64,000 bases of DNA from the NCBI RefSeq assembly GCF_002210345.1, contig NZ_MWQI01000008.1, positions 62,001-126,000 on the forward strand. The letters run 5' to 3'. The translations under genes were made by a program, and so were the position numbers. Each line of letters begins with the position of its first letter. Position 1 is the first letter of the stretch. The notes under the pieces were generated by a model. The model was not told where the DNA came from. It worked only from the letters and a program-made list of their open reading frames with translations, and did not search any database. This document shows positions 25,175 to 34,395 of this stretch, one piece after another. This DNA is from Fibrobacter sp. UWB4 (GTDB lineage Bacteria; Fibrobacterota; Fibrobacteria; Fibrobacterales; Fibrobacteraceae).

Positions 25175-26011
25175 TTAAAATCCTGGGCAACTAGCCGATT
25201 CAAGATGATACTTGTAATCTTCATCCATGGAATTAATCAGCTCCATGTCGGTTTCGGTTAATTCAAAATCCCAAATGTTAAAATTTTCCGCAAGGCGTTC
25301 TGGCTTTGTAGACTTAAAACAAGGTATACTCTGGTGCTGGTAATGCCATCGCAAAATAATTTGGCCTACTGTTTTATTGAGCCTCTTTGCAATCCTATTT
25401 AAAATAGGAGATTCCTTTATTTTAGGAATCATGCGACATAAAGGAGAATATGCTTGTATTGCAATATTGTGTTTTTGGCAAAAATCAAGAATGTCTTGGG
25501 CAACACGCATGGGATGATGCTCAAATTGTACGCAATGCGGAACGATTTCTATTCCTGCCTCAAACAGCTTGTTGAAGTGACGGACGTGATAATTTGCCAT
25601 TCCAATCGCATGAACTTTTCCAGTTTTATAAACTTTTTCCATCTTATGGTAAGTGTCGATAAAAAAATTTGGGTAAGGCCAATGCATCATCCAGCAATCC
25701 ACATAATCCGTTTGCAAGTTTTTCAGGGATATTTCAAGTTGTTCCTCTATATTTCCAAGACGTTGTTGGCTATTGCCAATTTTCGTTGTGATAAAAATTT
25801 CACTACGATCAATATTTTGTTCTGCAAGACATTCTTTTAAAACACGACCCACAATATGCTCGTTATGGTAATCACGTGCAGTATCAAAGGCTCTAAAGCC
25901 AATTTTTAGGCCCGCAGTTACAACCTTTTTCATAGTTGGGTAATCCATCCAATTGGTGGACATGATAATTGGTGGATATTCAATACCATTATGAAATTTT
26001 ATGTTATGCAT
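25175..26011 (-). CDS. Aldo/keto reductase
   Basis: NAD(P)H-dependent oxidoreductase, 278 residues from the ATG at 26011, preceded by GGAAAAG. The catalytic tetrad is visible: Asp and Tyr in FDTARDYHNE, Lys in ITTKIG, His in MMHWPYPN. The C-terminal PERLAENFNIWDFELTE corresponds to the cofactor phosphate site. In this operon it may reduce a keto intermediate of a glycan substituent, perhaps that of the ACP module upstream. The stop is one base before the next start. Confidence 0.88.
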   Translation of the reverse strand: MHNIKFHNGIEYPPIIMSTNWMDYPTMKKVVTAGLKIGFRAFDTARDYHNEHIVGRVLKECLAEQNIDRSEIFITTKIGNSQQRLGNIEEQLEISLKNLQTDYVDCWMMHWPYPNFFIDTYHKMEKVYKTGKVHAIGMANYHVRHFNKLFEAGIEIVPHCVQFEHHPMRVAQDILDFCQKHNIAIQAYSPLCRMIPKIKESPILNRIAKRLNKTVGQIILRWHYQHQSIPCFKSTKPERLAENFNIWDFELTETDMELINSMDEDYKYHLESASCPGF

Positions 26012-27542
26012 TTCTTTTCCAAAGCCTTTCAACAAGTTTTTCTTTCATCATTATTCGAGCATTTTTTGATAAGCCAAGATAATACACACATAAACCGGTT
26101 GAAAAAACACTGAATATTGTAGTGAAACAAAGTCTAAGCCAACCTTCCTCCATATTTTTTATAATAACATATGGGAAAACCGTCGCAAGTAACGAAATCG
26201 CTATAGAATGAACATGGACATTAAGAAAATATTTCCACATGTTAAATTGAATGTTCTTGTATAAAGCTCTCGTTTCCAAATATGTACACACTATTCCATT
26301 AAAAGCTTGGACAACAAAACAAGTCCAAACAGGAAAACTCATTTTGTACAACAAATATGTCATAGGTAAAAAAGTCAATGCAGAGTAAACTCCGCTTGTC
26401 AAATTCAATGTTTTTATGTTACCTGTTGCGTGTACGCCATTTATTAGTGGGCGCACCAATATTCTAAATAATGTTATTGCTATAATACATCTCAAAAAAA
26501 GTACTGTATATTCAGGAACTTCAACCAACCAGATTGATAGAATAAATTTAGCTTCTAAAAAAACAGGAAGAGATAGCATAAACAATAAATAATATGCAAA
26601 TTTTCCAGATTCAAAAATCAACTGAAAAAAACGTTTATAATCTTCTTGGGCATAAGCTTTTACTATTTGAGGATTTACCGCTGCTAAAAAATTACCACTG
26701 AAAGTCGTTAACGCATTTTCAACCTGATACGCTACAGTTCTTGCCGCATTTAAAGTCACACCAAAGAACATATTGACAAGAATGTTGACGCCTTGACCAT
26801 TTCCTCTCGCACAAAACTGTCCTACAAAATCCCACATTGAGTACGAAAGCATACTCTTGTAAATAGATTTATCTCTACATATTCCAAGATGACTTTCTGG
26901 AAATCGCTTATAACAATAAAAACGATAAAAAATTTGCAAACCAATCCCCCACGCAGCAACAATTATTCCAAAAGCAATCAAATTATCTTTAAATGGAACA
27001 TAGAGTAATACAAAAAGCAAAGCAAGCTTAAACACGACTTCAAATATACCGATATAAGCATAGATTTTCATTTTTTCATGCGCTACAATTAACGCATTAT
27101 ATGGGACCTGCGTCAAGCCAAACATGCACGAAATAATAGACAAGTGAAAAATTACATTTGCAGCAAATTCACGTCCTTCGGGGATTTGCATCCGATTATT
27201 TAAAAACCATAATCCTATTGTTTCTAGCAGGATAAATAAAGCGACAGCCATTGCAACATGCATCGCAAATGCTGCGCTAAAGGTCTTTTTTAACTTTTCG
27301 TCATCACCTTTGCCTAATTCAAATGTTAGAAAGCGACTTGTTCCAACAGCAAGCGTATTATTGATAATGGAAAACATCGTCACAATGCTACCAATAGCAC
27401 CATAAAGTCCATAATCGTCAACACCAAGAGCCTGTAAAATTATCCGTGACGAGAATATCGAAATCGCCATTGTTAATAGCGATCTAGAATATAGGAATAT
27501 CGTATTCTTGGCTATTCTCTTATTTGCACTTTCTTCAGCCAT
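26004..27542 (-). CDS. Wzx-type polysaccharide flippase
   Basis: A 512-residue MATE/PST-like protein with 12-14 membrane segments that would flip the lipid-linked repeat unit across the inner membrane. N-terminal KNTIFLYSRSLLTMAISIFS and RIILQALGVDDYGLYGAIGS are typical of this flippase group. It is the only flippase in the locus and, with the Wzy at 44947, indicates a Wzx/Wzy-dependent O-antigen or capsule. Confidence 0.88.
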   Translation of the reverse strand: MAEESANKRIAKNTIFLYSRSLLTMAISIFSSRIILQALGVDDYGLYGAIGSIVTMFSIINNTLAVGTSRFLTFELGKGDDEKLKKTFSAAFAMHVAMAVALFILLETIGLWFLNNRMQIPEGREFAANVIFHLSIISCMFGLTQVPYNALIVAHEKMKIYAYIGIFEVVFKLALLFVLLYVPFKDNLIAFGIIVAAWGIGLQIFYRFYCYKRFPESHLGICRDKSIYKSMLSYSMWDFVGQFCARGNGQGVNILVNMFFGVTLNAARTVAYQVENALTTFSGNFLAAVNPQIVKAYAQEDYKRFFQLIFESGKFAYYLLFMLSLPVFLEAKFILSIWLVEVPEYTVLFLRCIIAITLFRILVRPLINGVHATGNIKTLNLTSGVYSALTFLPMTYLLYKMSFPVWTCFVVQAFNGIVCTYLETRALYKNIQFNMWKYFLNVHVHSIAISLLATVFPYVIIKNMEEGWLRLCFTTIFSVFSTGLCVYYLGLSKNARIMMKEKLVERLWKRNA

Positions 27543-27548
27543 TCGGTT

Positions 27549-29354
27549 CTACGGTCTCCAATAAATATTTTCTGCAACAACCTTAGCAGGGTTTCCTGCG
27601 ACAATTGAATGTGCAGGAACATTGCTTGTCACAACACTATTCGCTGAAATCACAGCACCATCACCGATTGTCACGCCCTTCATAATTTGAGAGCCAGAAC
27701 AAATCCAAACATAATTGCCAATAATAACAGGTGCCTTGTCCTTGTATCCGACCTGAATAATCTTGTGCCCACCGTTATTATCACGAATCCAGACATCACG
27801 ACCAATGCGGGTGTGGTCTCCTATCCAAATTTTTTCGGAACAGACAATTTTTAAACCCATATTGGTCGCACCAGGTCCAAACCTCAAAAGTGCATTTTTG
27901 AAAATTTGTATATCGCTTGTTGTCTTGATGAAGTTTTTACCATCGATTTGGAGCGTTCCGCCATCTTCAATCAGAAGAGCCGTTTCTTCTTTTGTCTTGA
28001 AGTTCCGTTTCTCGCCGAATGTAAACGCGCCTTTGTTCACTACAATCTTTGCCGAACCGCGTAAATCAATGGCACAATGGCTCTTGACTGTGAAAATATC
28101 GCCATTTAAAATATTCGCCTTGACATGCTTATTAAGGAAACAATAATGCAAAGTTCTTAATACATCAAACGGCTTTTTCTTGTTGTGATATAAAAATCTA
28201 AGTAAGTTTTTAATTTTAGACTTGAAAGTCACCTTGTGCGTATGCCCTGGAAAATACTTGTTTGCAACTTCATCAAAGGGCATTGTATCCATATCTTTGA
28301 ACAGAGCATTTCGGTCTATTGGAGGATACTTGACCGGCTCAAGAAGAGCAGAACGATTACCTGGCAAAATATCATTTACAGTAAACTCGCGACAAACGAG
28401 TTTACTTCTTATCTTTTCAAAAAACGCTTCTCCTTTTGGAGTATTGAGCATCACCATCGATGTACCAAGATTCTGCTCCAAGTCGGGAGCCACCTTCTCA
28501 ACGCCCCAAAAATCGCCAAGTGTGATGTCTGAATTACGCGGAATTTCCTTAAATTTACAATCATAGCAAGATGGGCGTTCAAACATGTTCCAATGATAGC
28601 CGCGACGGTAATGGTCATCGTGGCCTTCACCGTAATATTCCTTGCCATTGTCAAAAACCACTTTACGCGCTAGACTATGCCAACCATGTTCTTTGTTCTT
28701 TGCCTTGACATAGACAACCTTGCCGCCATATTGCTTTTCAAGCATATCCATGTATTTACGGTATGCCTTAGGTGAATTCGTCGCGCGACAAAGGAAATCA
28801 ACAACAATCAGATTTTCATAATCTTTTCCGAGATAGCTGCGCAAAGCACCCATTTGGCAAGGCGAACCACAAGCCAAAACCTTTTCACCAGCAACAAGGA
28901 GTCTTTTGATTTCTTTATAAAGGCCGATTGCGGAACTTTGAACATATTTGCTGCTGCGTAAACGTGCCAAATCGCTTTTGTCATTTGATATAAAGTTGCA
29001 TACAGTCAAGTCTTCGTTTTGGACAGCGCCACTTACATATCCGCCATCTTTGTACATTGCGTTGGCTAGTGCCGAAAAAATTCCACCGGAAGTGCTATCG
29101 AAGCGGATTGCAATGTTTTTATGGAATCCACCAACAACTTTGGGCGGATTCAGTTTTTCTGCGGATTTAACTTTGTCCATATTCTGGAGCGGGCAAACAT
29201 TGTTGCACATGCCGCAGTTTACGCACTTTTCCAAATCGACTTTCGGATACCAGAATCCTTCTTCATCTTGTAGGAATGAAATTGCCCCCTTGGGGCAAAT
29301 ATCACCACAAGCATTGCAACCGCAGCATTGTTCTTTATTGGTTATCTGAATCAT
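27549..29354 (-). CDS. FrhB-like iron-sulfur protein fused to a hexapeptide-repeat acyltransferase
   Basis: A 601-residue fusion. Residues 1-60 hold two 4Fe-4S motifs (CCGCNACGDICPKG, CVNCGMCNNVCP). Residues about 70-390 match the coenzyme F420 hydrogenase beta subunit-like family (FDSTSGGIFSALA, ACGSPCQMGALR, CYDCKF), found in many polysaccharide loci near pyruvyl transferases. Residues about 410-601 are a left-handed beta-helix acetyltransferase (IGDHTRIGRDVWIRD, MKGVTIGDGAVISANSVV, IVAGNPAKVV). The ATG overlaps the AMP-ligase stop (ATGA). Inferred role: redox change of, and transfer of, a group activated by the adjacent ligase and ACP. Confidence 0.85.
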   Translation of the reverse strand: MIQITNKEQCCGCNACGDICPKGAISFLQDEEGFWYPKVDLEKCVNCGMCNNVCPLQNMDKVKSAEKLNPPKVVGGFHKNIAIRFDSTSGGIFSALANAMYKDGGYVSGAVQNEDLTVCNFISNDKSDLARLRSSKYVQSSAIGLYKEIKRLLVAGEKVLACGSPCQMGALRSYLGKDYENLIVVDFLCRATNSPKAYRKYMDMLEKQYGGKVVYVKAKNKEHGWHSLARKVVFDNGKEYYGEGHDDHYRRGYHWNMFERPSCYDCKFKEIPRNSDITLGDFWGVEKVAPDLEQNLGTSMVMLNTPKGEAFFEKIRSKLVCREFTVNDILPGNRSALLEPVKYPPIDRNALFKDMDTMPFDEVANKYFPGHTHKVTFKSKIKNLLRFLYHNKKKPFDVLRTLHYCFLNKHVKANILNGDIFTVKSHCAIDLRGSAKIVVNKGAFTFGEKRNFKTKEETALLIEDGGTLQIDGKNFIKTTSDIQIFKNALLRFGPGATNMGLKIVCSEKIWIGDHTRIGRDVWIRDNNGGHKIIQVGYKDKAPVIIGNYVWICSGSQIMKGVTIGDGAVISANSVVTSNVPAHSIVAGNPAKVVAENIYWRP

Positions 29355-30802
29355 TTAAGCAACCCGCGTTGAACTTTTCCGCTAGATGTTTTGGGGATTT
29401 CGTCAACCCACTCATAAACGGTCGGAATCTTATAACCTTCCAGTTTTCCCAACAGAGCAGAAGCTATTACTTCAAACGTTGGGCGCACTACATTCGGTTT
29501 AGCCACAAGACATGCTTTCACGACCTCGCCAAGAACTTCACCCGGATCAGGTACAGCAATGCAGGCAGATTCAGCAATTTCGGGAATCAAGGCTAGCTGC
29601 TCTTCAACCTCAATAGGGCTTACTTTTTTCCCACCTACGTTGATGAGTTCCTTTTTGCGACTTTTCAGAAATATGTAACCATCAGAGTTTTTGGTTCCCC
29701 AGTCACCGGTTCTAAAGTAATCTCCGAAGAAAACATCGCTGTTTGGATGGTTGAGATAGCCCAGCGTTACATGCTCACCGTTAACGCAAATCTCACCTTC
29801 TTCTCCTAATGGCAGCATATTGCCTGATTCGTCAAAGACTTGAATATCCGTGTTTGGAGAGGCCTTGCCAACACTGTTTAAAGCATTTGCATCTTCGTGA
29901 AATTCCATAAATGCGGAACGAGAAGCCTCGGTAAGACCATAGTGCATGGTTACGCGGGTGTTTGGTAAAAGCGAAGCTAGTTCTTTTTTGTCACTTTCGG
30001 AAAAATAGGCACTGCCCATTTCTATGTACTTGAGTTGGGACGCATAATTGCCTAGCTGGTTGCCACTCATCTTTTGCAGGAATTTCCAGCTTGAAGGTAC
30101 CATCGTAAAACCTGTTACGCCATCTTCTTCAAAGCTTTTGTAAATACGTTTGACGTTCACAAAACTTCCGAGCAAAATCAATGTTTGCCCATTGGACAAA
30201 CAACAACGAACGCGTCCGAGTCCAAAGGAATGACTGATGGGAAGTGCTAGCAACTCAACATCATCGGTTTTATTGCGAATGAAATCATTGATATTTCGAG
30301 CTGCTGCCGCTTCGTTTTTAAACGTCAGGGGAACTCCTTTGGGTGTTCCCGTTGTACCTGTCGTAAAAAGAATGTCAGCCACAGAGTCCATATCGGGGAA
30401 AGCAACCTCCGATTGAAGTCCGCTTTCTTGGAAGGAAAAATCCTTGAGAGATTTATTTACCCAAGGTCCTCGAATTTTATCAAAACCGATGACAACAAAA
30501 GGATTTAGTGTTTGGGCAATAAAATCAAAGCGGGTCGGATTTGTTTCTGGGTCAATGGGGGCTACTTTAAGTCCTGCCAAATGTGCTCCGAAATAAGCGT
30601 ATGCAAATTCAACCTGTTTTCCTGCAGCCAAGATAACGCATGAGCCATTTTGATAATTTGGCATGCCCTCAAAATATTTTTTTGCATCGAGGCAATGATT
30701 TACCAATTCACCATACGATACTGTTGTTTTACCGCTTTTTAAAGCGATTTTTTGAGGATTTTGCTTGGCAAACTCAAATATGGACTGCTCAACCGAAATC
30801 AT
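29351..30802 (-). CDS. AMP-dependent acyl/aryl ligase
   Basis: An ANL-superfamily adenylating enzyme of 483 residues that activates a carboxylic acid with ATP. The phosphate loop is FTTGTTGTPKGVPLTFKN, then MHYGLTEASRS, the hinge GDYFRTGDWGTK and the C-terminal catalytic Lys in TSSGKVQRG. The substrate is unknown. It overlaps the upstream ACP by 4 bp and the downstream FrhB-LbH fusion by 4 bp, which ties the three into one unit. It most likely loads the acid onto that ACP. Confidence 0.9.
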   Translation of the reverse strand: MISVEQSIFEFAKQNPQKIALKSGKTTVSYGELVNHCLDAKKYFEGMPNYQNGSCVILAAGKQVEFAYAYFGAHLAGLKVAPIDPETNPTRFDFIAQTLNPFVVIGFDKIRGPWVNKSLKDFSFQESGLQSEVAFPDMDSVADILFTTGTTGTPKGVPLTFKNEAAAARNINDFIRNKTDDVELLALPISHSFGLGRVRCCLSNGQTLILLGSFVNVKRIYKSFEEDGVTGFTMVPSSWKFLQKMSGNQLGNYASQLKYIEMGSAYFSESDKKELASLLPNTRVTMHYGLTEASRSAFMEFHEDANALNSVGKASPNTDIQVFDESGNMLPLGEEGEICVNGEHVTLGYLNHPNSDVFFGDYFRTGDWGTKNSDGYIFLKSRKKELINVGGKKVSPIEVEEQLALIPEIAESACIAVPDPGEVLGEVVKACLVAKPNVVRPTFEVIASALLGKLEGYKIPTVYEWVDEIPKTSSGKVQRGLLK

Positions 30803-31029
30803 TTTGAGGCGAGTTTTTGGGTGAGGGTGACAAGATCGGAAATATCTTCTAAATCCATGATGTCGGACTGACTGAACTTAATGGAAAACTCTTTTTCAAG
30901 GTTTGCAATGATATTCAAGTGATTCATTGAAGTCCATTCTGGCATATCACCAATGCCACAATCGAGTTCTATAGAGGACGGTTCAACTTCAAGAACTTTA
31001 GCAATGACGTTAATAATCTGTTCTTCCAT
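30799..31029 (-). CDS. Dedicated acyl carrier protein of the polysaccharide locus
   Basis: A 76-residue carrier from the ATG at 31029 (a TTG five codons upstream is less likely; GGGTAG lies about 10 bp before the ATG). The phosphopantetheine Ser is in PEWTSMNHLNI, the WxSxxH form of carriers that partner with stand-alone ligases rather than fatty acid synthase. Its stop overlaps the ligase start. It differs from the housekeeping-side ACP at 56-301. Confidence 0.88.
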   Translation of the reverse strand: MEEQIINVIAKVLEVEPSSIELDCGIGDMPEWTSMNHLNIIANLEKEFSIKFSQSDIMDLEDISDLVTLTQKLASK

Positions 31030-31133
31030 AATGATACTACCCAAATAGGCTTTAGACTAAAACCAGCAACAAAAAAAATAACAAAATAAAAATAGAATTT
31101 TAACGTTTAAGATATTTTTTATCAATGGTTACT

Positions 31134-32089
31134 TTATTTTACCAAAAAAAGTTTAATTTTTCGTACAGCGCACGCAAAAAAGACATCCAACAACAGAACC
31201 AAAGCTACTATTATCGATGTTGATGAGTACGATTTATCAAAAGCCAAGTTATCCATAACTAGATAAATTGGAATATACTGGATAATGAACATTTCTAGAG
31301 ATATTTGACTGAAGAAACTTACAATGGTACTCATACGAGCACCCCCCCCCCCTCCCTATATGGCAAAATAAACATCAACATAAACATGATTGATGAATAT
31401 AAATAGGGATCAAGCCCATGTCCTAAGGGCAAATTCATAATGCACAATAGAATACCAACACCAGCAAAAGCGTGCCATCTGACATATTTTTCTTTTATCG
31501 AGCTATTAGCCAATGCAAATACCATTCCAACAATAAATGCAGGGCATTTATCATACCTCCAGTGAGCAAATCCAACATAAGGAGCTATAACACAATAGGC
31601 AATCACTAAAGCCGATAAAAAAAATACCTTTATAATTGTACTTGATTTCACATATTTGAATACTATGAAAAAGAAAACATAAAATAGAGCCAATATGTAG
31701 ATAAACCAGGATGTCGGTATGAACGCAAGAAGTCCCACAGATTTCAATAGCTCAATTTGGTCAATTCCTTCAATGAATCTATAAATCACAAATAAAATGA
31801 AAGTAATCAAATATGGTATAAATAGCTTTGGAATAGAACGCTTCAGAAAGCCATTAATATAGTCAGATTTCTTGATGTACGATATAACAAGTCCATAACC
31901 AGACATGGCAAAAAAAAGATACATCACCCAAATTCCAATCCAACTAAATATACCTATACCAGGAAGATGATATTTTTCTAAATGATGAATGATAATAAGG
32001 AAAGGGAATGCAGCTTTTAATATATTAGTCTTTTGCTTGTCATAGTCGTATAAAGGATGGTTCAAAAAAGCATTTACAGAATCAAGCAT
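31134..32089 (-). pseudogene. Acyltransferase 3 family gene interrupted at a G11 tract (phase-variable candidate)
   Basis: The main frame (32089 to 31331, 252 codons) has an N-terminal family pattern LKAAFPFLIIIHHLEKYHL and eight or so membrane segments, then runs into the G11 run and stops as YREGGGVLV. The following frame (31334 to 31134) supplies MSTIVSFFSQISLEMFIIQY and the last membrane segment. Twelve or nine G residues would join them. So the current state is truncated (off) and a one-base gain restores about 320 residues. The start overlaps the pyruvyl transferase stop by 8 bp. Confidence 0.82.
31342..31352. repeat. Homopolymer tract G11 (C11 on the plus strand)
   Basis: Eleven consecutive C on the plus strand, inside the acyltransferase reading frame at the point where the frame is lost. 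It is the longest G/C run in the window and stands in AT-rich surroundings. Confidence 0.95.
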
Positions 32090-33146
32090 TAAGGGCTCCT
32101 TTTAACCAATTCAATGATTTTTGCCGTTCGTTTGCTAAAGTCGCATTAATTTCGCTCCAATCAAAGGATTCTTGATCTTTGGAAATTCCAAGCAACTCAA
32201 AAAGTGATTCAAAGCGAGCGTTCCCACGGAATTCGTTAAGGAATAGTTTTACAGGCTTGTTAAATATCAATGAAAAAACAAAACCATGGTAGGAGTCGGT
32301 TACAATAAACTTGGCATCATTAAAATTGCGAAGCCATTGCTCTATTGATATTTCGTGCAAACCGGTGATAAAAGACTTCATATTTCGCGAATTTGCTTCT
32401 CGCTCAATAAAGTCCATTTTTTCTTGCGTAGAATCCAATATGTAGCAGAACATTTCTCCATCCATAGGAGTTGTATCTGCATTTTTTATCACATCCAGAT
32501 AGTCTTCTTTTTTTAAGAGTAATGTGGAATCAACAAGCCATTCAGCCTTTGGGCTTGTCCAACCATAACTATCCAACACATTCAAAGCAGACTTTTCGCG
32601 AACAGATACCGCAGAAAATTGATTATAGTATTTCCTTAGTGATTCTGCTTCTGCTTTATCCAATTCGAGGTCACTATTGCCCAAAGAAGCTGCATAGGCA
32701 ATTTTTTTTTCAGTTGAAGGTAAATAATCCCATAGGAACATTTTTAAAGGAAACGGCTGTACAATTTGTTTTCTCCAAACCTGATCGGATCCTACAATGT
32801 AGGCATCAAAGAAATTGTATTGTTTTAGGACATTACAGTCATTTACTGGTTCTGTATGTTTTATGTATCTGTCATAGAAGGGCTTAATTCGCTTGTAGTT
32901 AGAGATGTTTTGTTTTTGAGCATACAATTCAGCAAAAACACGCACCTTCTTCCGAAACACAAAACGCAGAATTAATCTTTTAATAGTAAATTTAATAAAA
33001 TCCGTTTTCGAAAGACTAAAATTACGCATCGTCAATAAATGCGTTACCTCATGCCCCATATTTTTTAATACCTTAACAAGAGCAAATCTTTGCAGATTGC
33101 CGCCATAGTTGTCATCTATAGGCAAATTTAGCAGAGCTATTTTCAT
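32082..33146 (-). CDS. Polysaccharide pyruvyl transferase family protein
   Basis: A 354-residue member of the CsaB/PssM-like family that adds a pyruvate ketal from phosphoenolpyruvate to a sugar. Visible: NYGGNLQRFALVKVLKNMGH at the start, VGSDQVWRKQ, AYAASLGNSDL and the late TDSYHGFVFSLIF with the family His. Such genes often accompany FrhB-like proteins, as here. The ATG overlaps the next upstream gene by 4 bp. Confidence 0.9.
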   Translation of the reverse strand: MKIALLNLPIDDNYGGNLQRFALVKVLKNMGHEVTHLLTMRNFSLSKTDFIKFTIKRLILRFVFRKKVRVFAELYAQKQNISNYKRIKPFYDRYIKHTEPVNDCNVLKQYNFFDAYIVGSDQVWRKQIVQPFPLKMFLWDYLPSTEKKIAYAASLGNSDLELDKAEAESLRKYYNQFSAVSVREKSALNVLDSYGWTSPKAEWLVDSTLLLKKEDYLDVIKNADTTPMDGEMFCYILDSTQEKMDFIEREANSRNMKSFITGLHEISIEQWLRNFNDAKFIVTDSYHGFVFSLIFNKPVKLFLNEFRGNARFESLFELLGISKDQESFDWSEINATLANERQKSLNWLKGALNA

Positions 33147-34390
33147 TTCAAGCCTAATACCTTATCATAAATTTCAAGTCTATTTTTTCTCAAAGCTTCC
33201 ATTGAATATTTTTCTTTGACTATAGTATTAGCTTTTTGCGCAAAATTTTCACGTAAGGATTTGTCTTTCAATTTTAAAATAGATTCAACAAATGCTTCAG
33301 GAGTATTGCTCAAAAAACAATCCTTACCACTTTCAAACGGTAGCCCTTCTGCGCCAACAGTTGTACTAACAAAAGGAATTCCTAAGCTTGATGCTTCTAG
33401 AATTTTCATTCGAATTCCACTACCCACAGTAATAGGAACGATCATTATCGTATTGTTCAGGGCATCAGCAAGATTAGGAACAAAACCTAGAAATTCAACA
33501 TTCTTATATTTCTGTAAAATTTCATTCCTTTTGTCCTCTGACCAATCGCCAATAATTCTTAAAGTATAAGAAGGATCCTTTTCTAACAAATCATTCCAAC
33601 AATTTTCAAGAAACCACTTAATACCTATATAATTGGGGGAATGTGTTGACGGTCCCACAAATGACAAAATGTTGCTGCTTTTATAAGAATTTCTTATATT
33701 ATTTTCTGTATTTACTACAGCGACAGAAGAATAAATAGGAACCTCAACTCCTTCTTGCTCTAGTTTCTTTTTATCAATATCTGATAGTGTAATTATTGCA
33801 TCACATTTATTTAGTAGACCAATCTCTTGTATTTTTGACATTTCTGCAACAGCATGCCGATAAGGAGTAACACCAAGTGTTTGAAGCTTTAATTCATCAA
33901 CAACAAATTTAATTTCATGATGTACAAAAATTTTTTTCACATTTGCAGGCAATGCAAGAACAAAAGGCAAACACGAACACATTTCCATTTGCACAACATC
34001 AATATTGTATTTCTTTATACAAGCATTTATAAATTGGATGTATTGATTTTTCGACGAGTCCAAAGAAAAAACATTTACTATGCTAGAATATGCATAATCA
34101 ACACCTTCATATTTTAAGCGAATTTGTTTAATGATTCTATATATCTTTCTTTTCAGAAAAACATACAACCTTTTCCCAAAACTAATTTTTTGAGGAATGA
34201 GGAAAATATGATCTAAACCAGCTTCTTTTGCTTTTTTTTCAAAAAAAGTTTTATTACGAAAGGGTTCTTGATATATGTAAAAAGCTTCAACATCTTTTTT
34301 TACAGACATCAAGCCGTTGTACATCGCCTGATCACCTCCTGAAAAAAGAGGGAATGGAAAAGACGGTAATATAAACAAAACTTTTTTCAT
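33143..34390 (-). CDS. Glycosyltransferase family 4
   Basis: A GT-B retaining glycosyltransferase of 415 residues from the ATG at 34390 (a TTG three codons upstream is also possible). N-terminal FILPSFPFPLFSGGDQAMYN and the C-terminal donor site VPITVGSGIRMKILEASSLG are typical; in the latter GSGIRMKxxE carries the catalytic-region Glu. Sugar and acceptor unknown. AT-rich. Confidence 0.87.
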   Translation of the reverse strand: MKKVLFILPSFPFPLFSGGDQAMYNGLMSVKKDVEAFYIYQEPFRNKTFFEKKAKEAGLDHIFLIPQKISFGKRLYVFLKRKIYRIIKQIRLKYEGVDYAYSSIVNVFSLDSSKNQYIQFINACIKKYNIDVVQMEMCSCLPFVLALPANVKKIFVHHEIKFVVDELKLQTLGVTPYRHAVAEMSKIQEIGLLNKCDAIITLSDIDKKKLEQEGVEVPIYSSVAVVNTENNIRNSYKSSNILSFVGPSTHSPNYIGIKWFLENCWNDLLEKDPSYTLRIIGDWSEDKRNEILQKYKNVEFLGFVPNLADALNNTIMIVPITVGSGIRMKILEASSLGIPFVSTTVGAEGLPFESGKDCFLSNTPEAFVESILKLKDKSLRENFAQKANTIVKEKYSMEALRKNRLEIYDKVLGLK

Positions 34391-34395
34391 AATTT

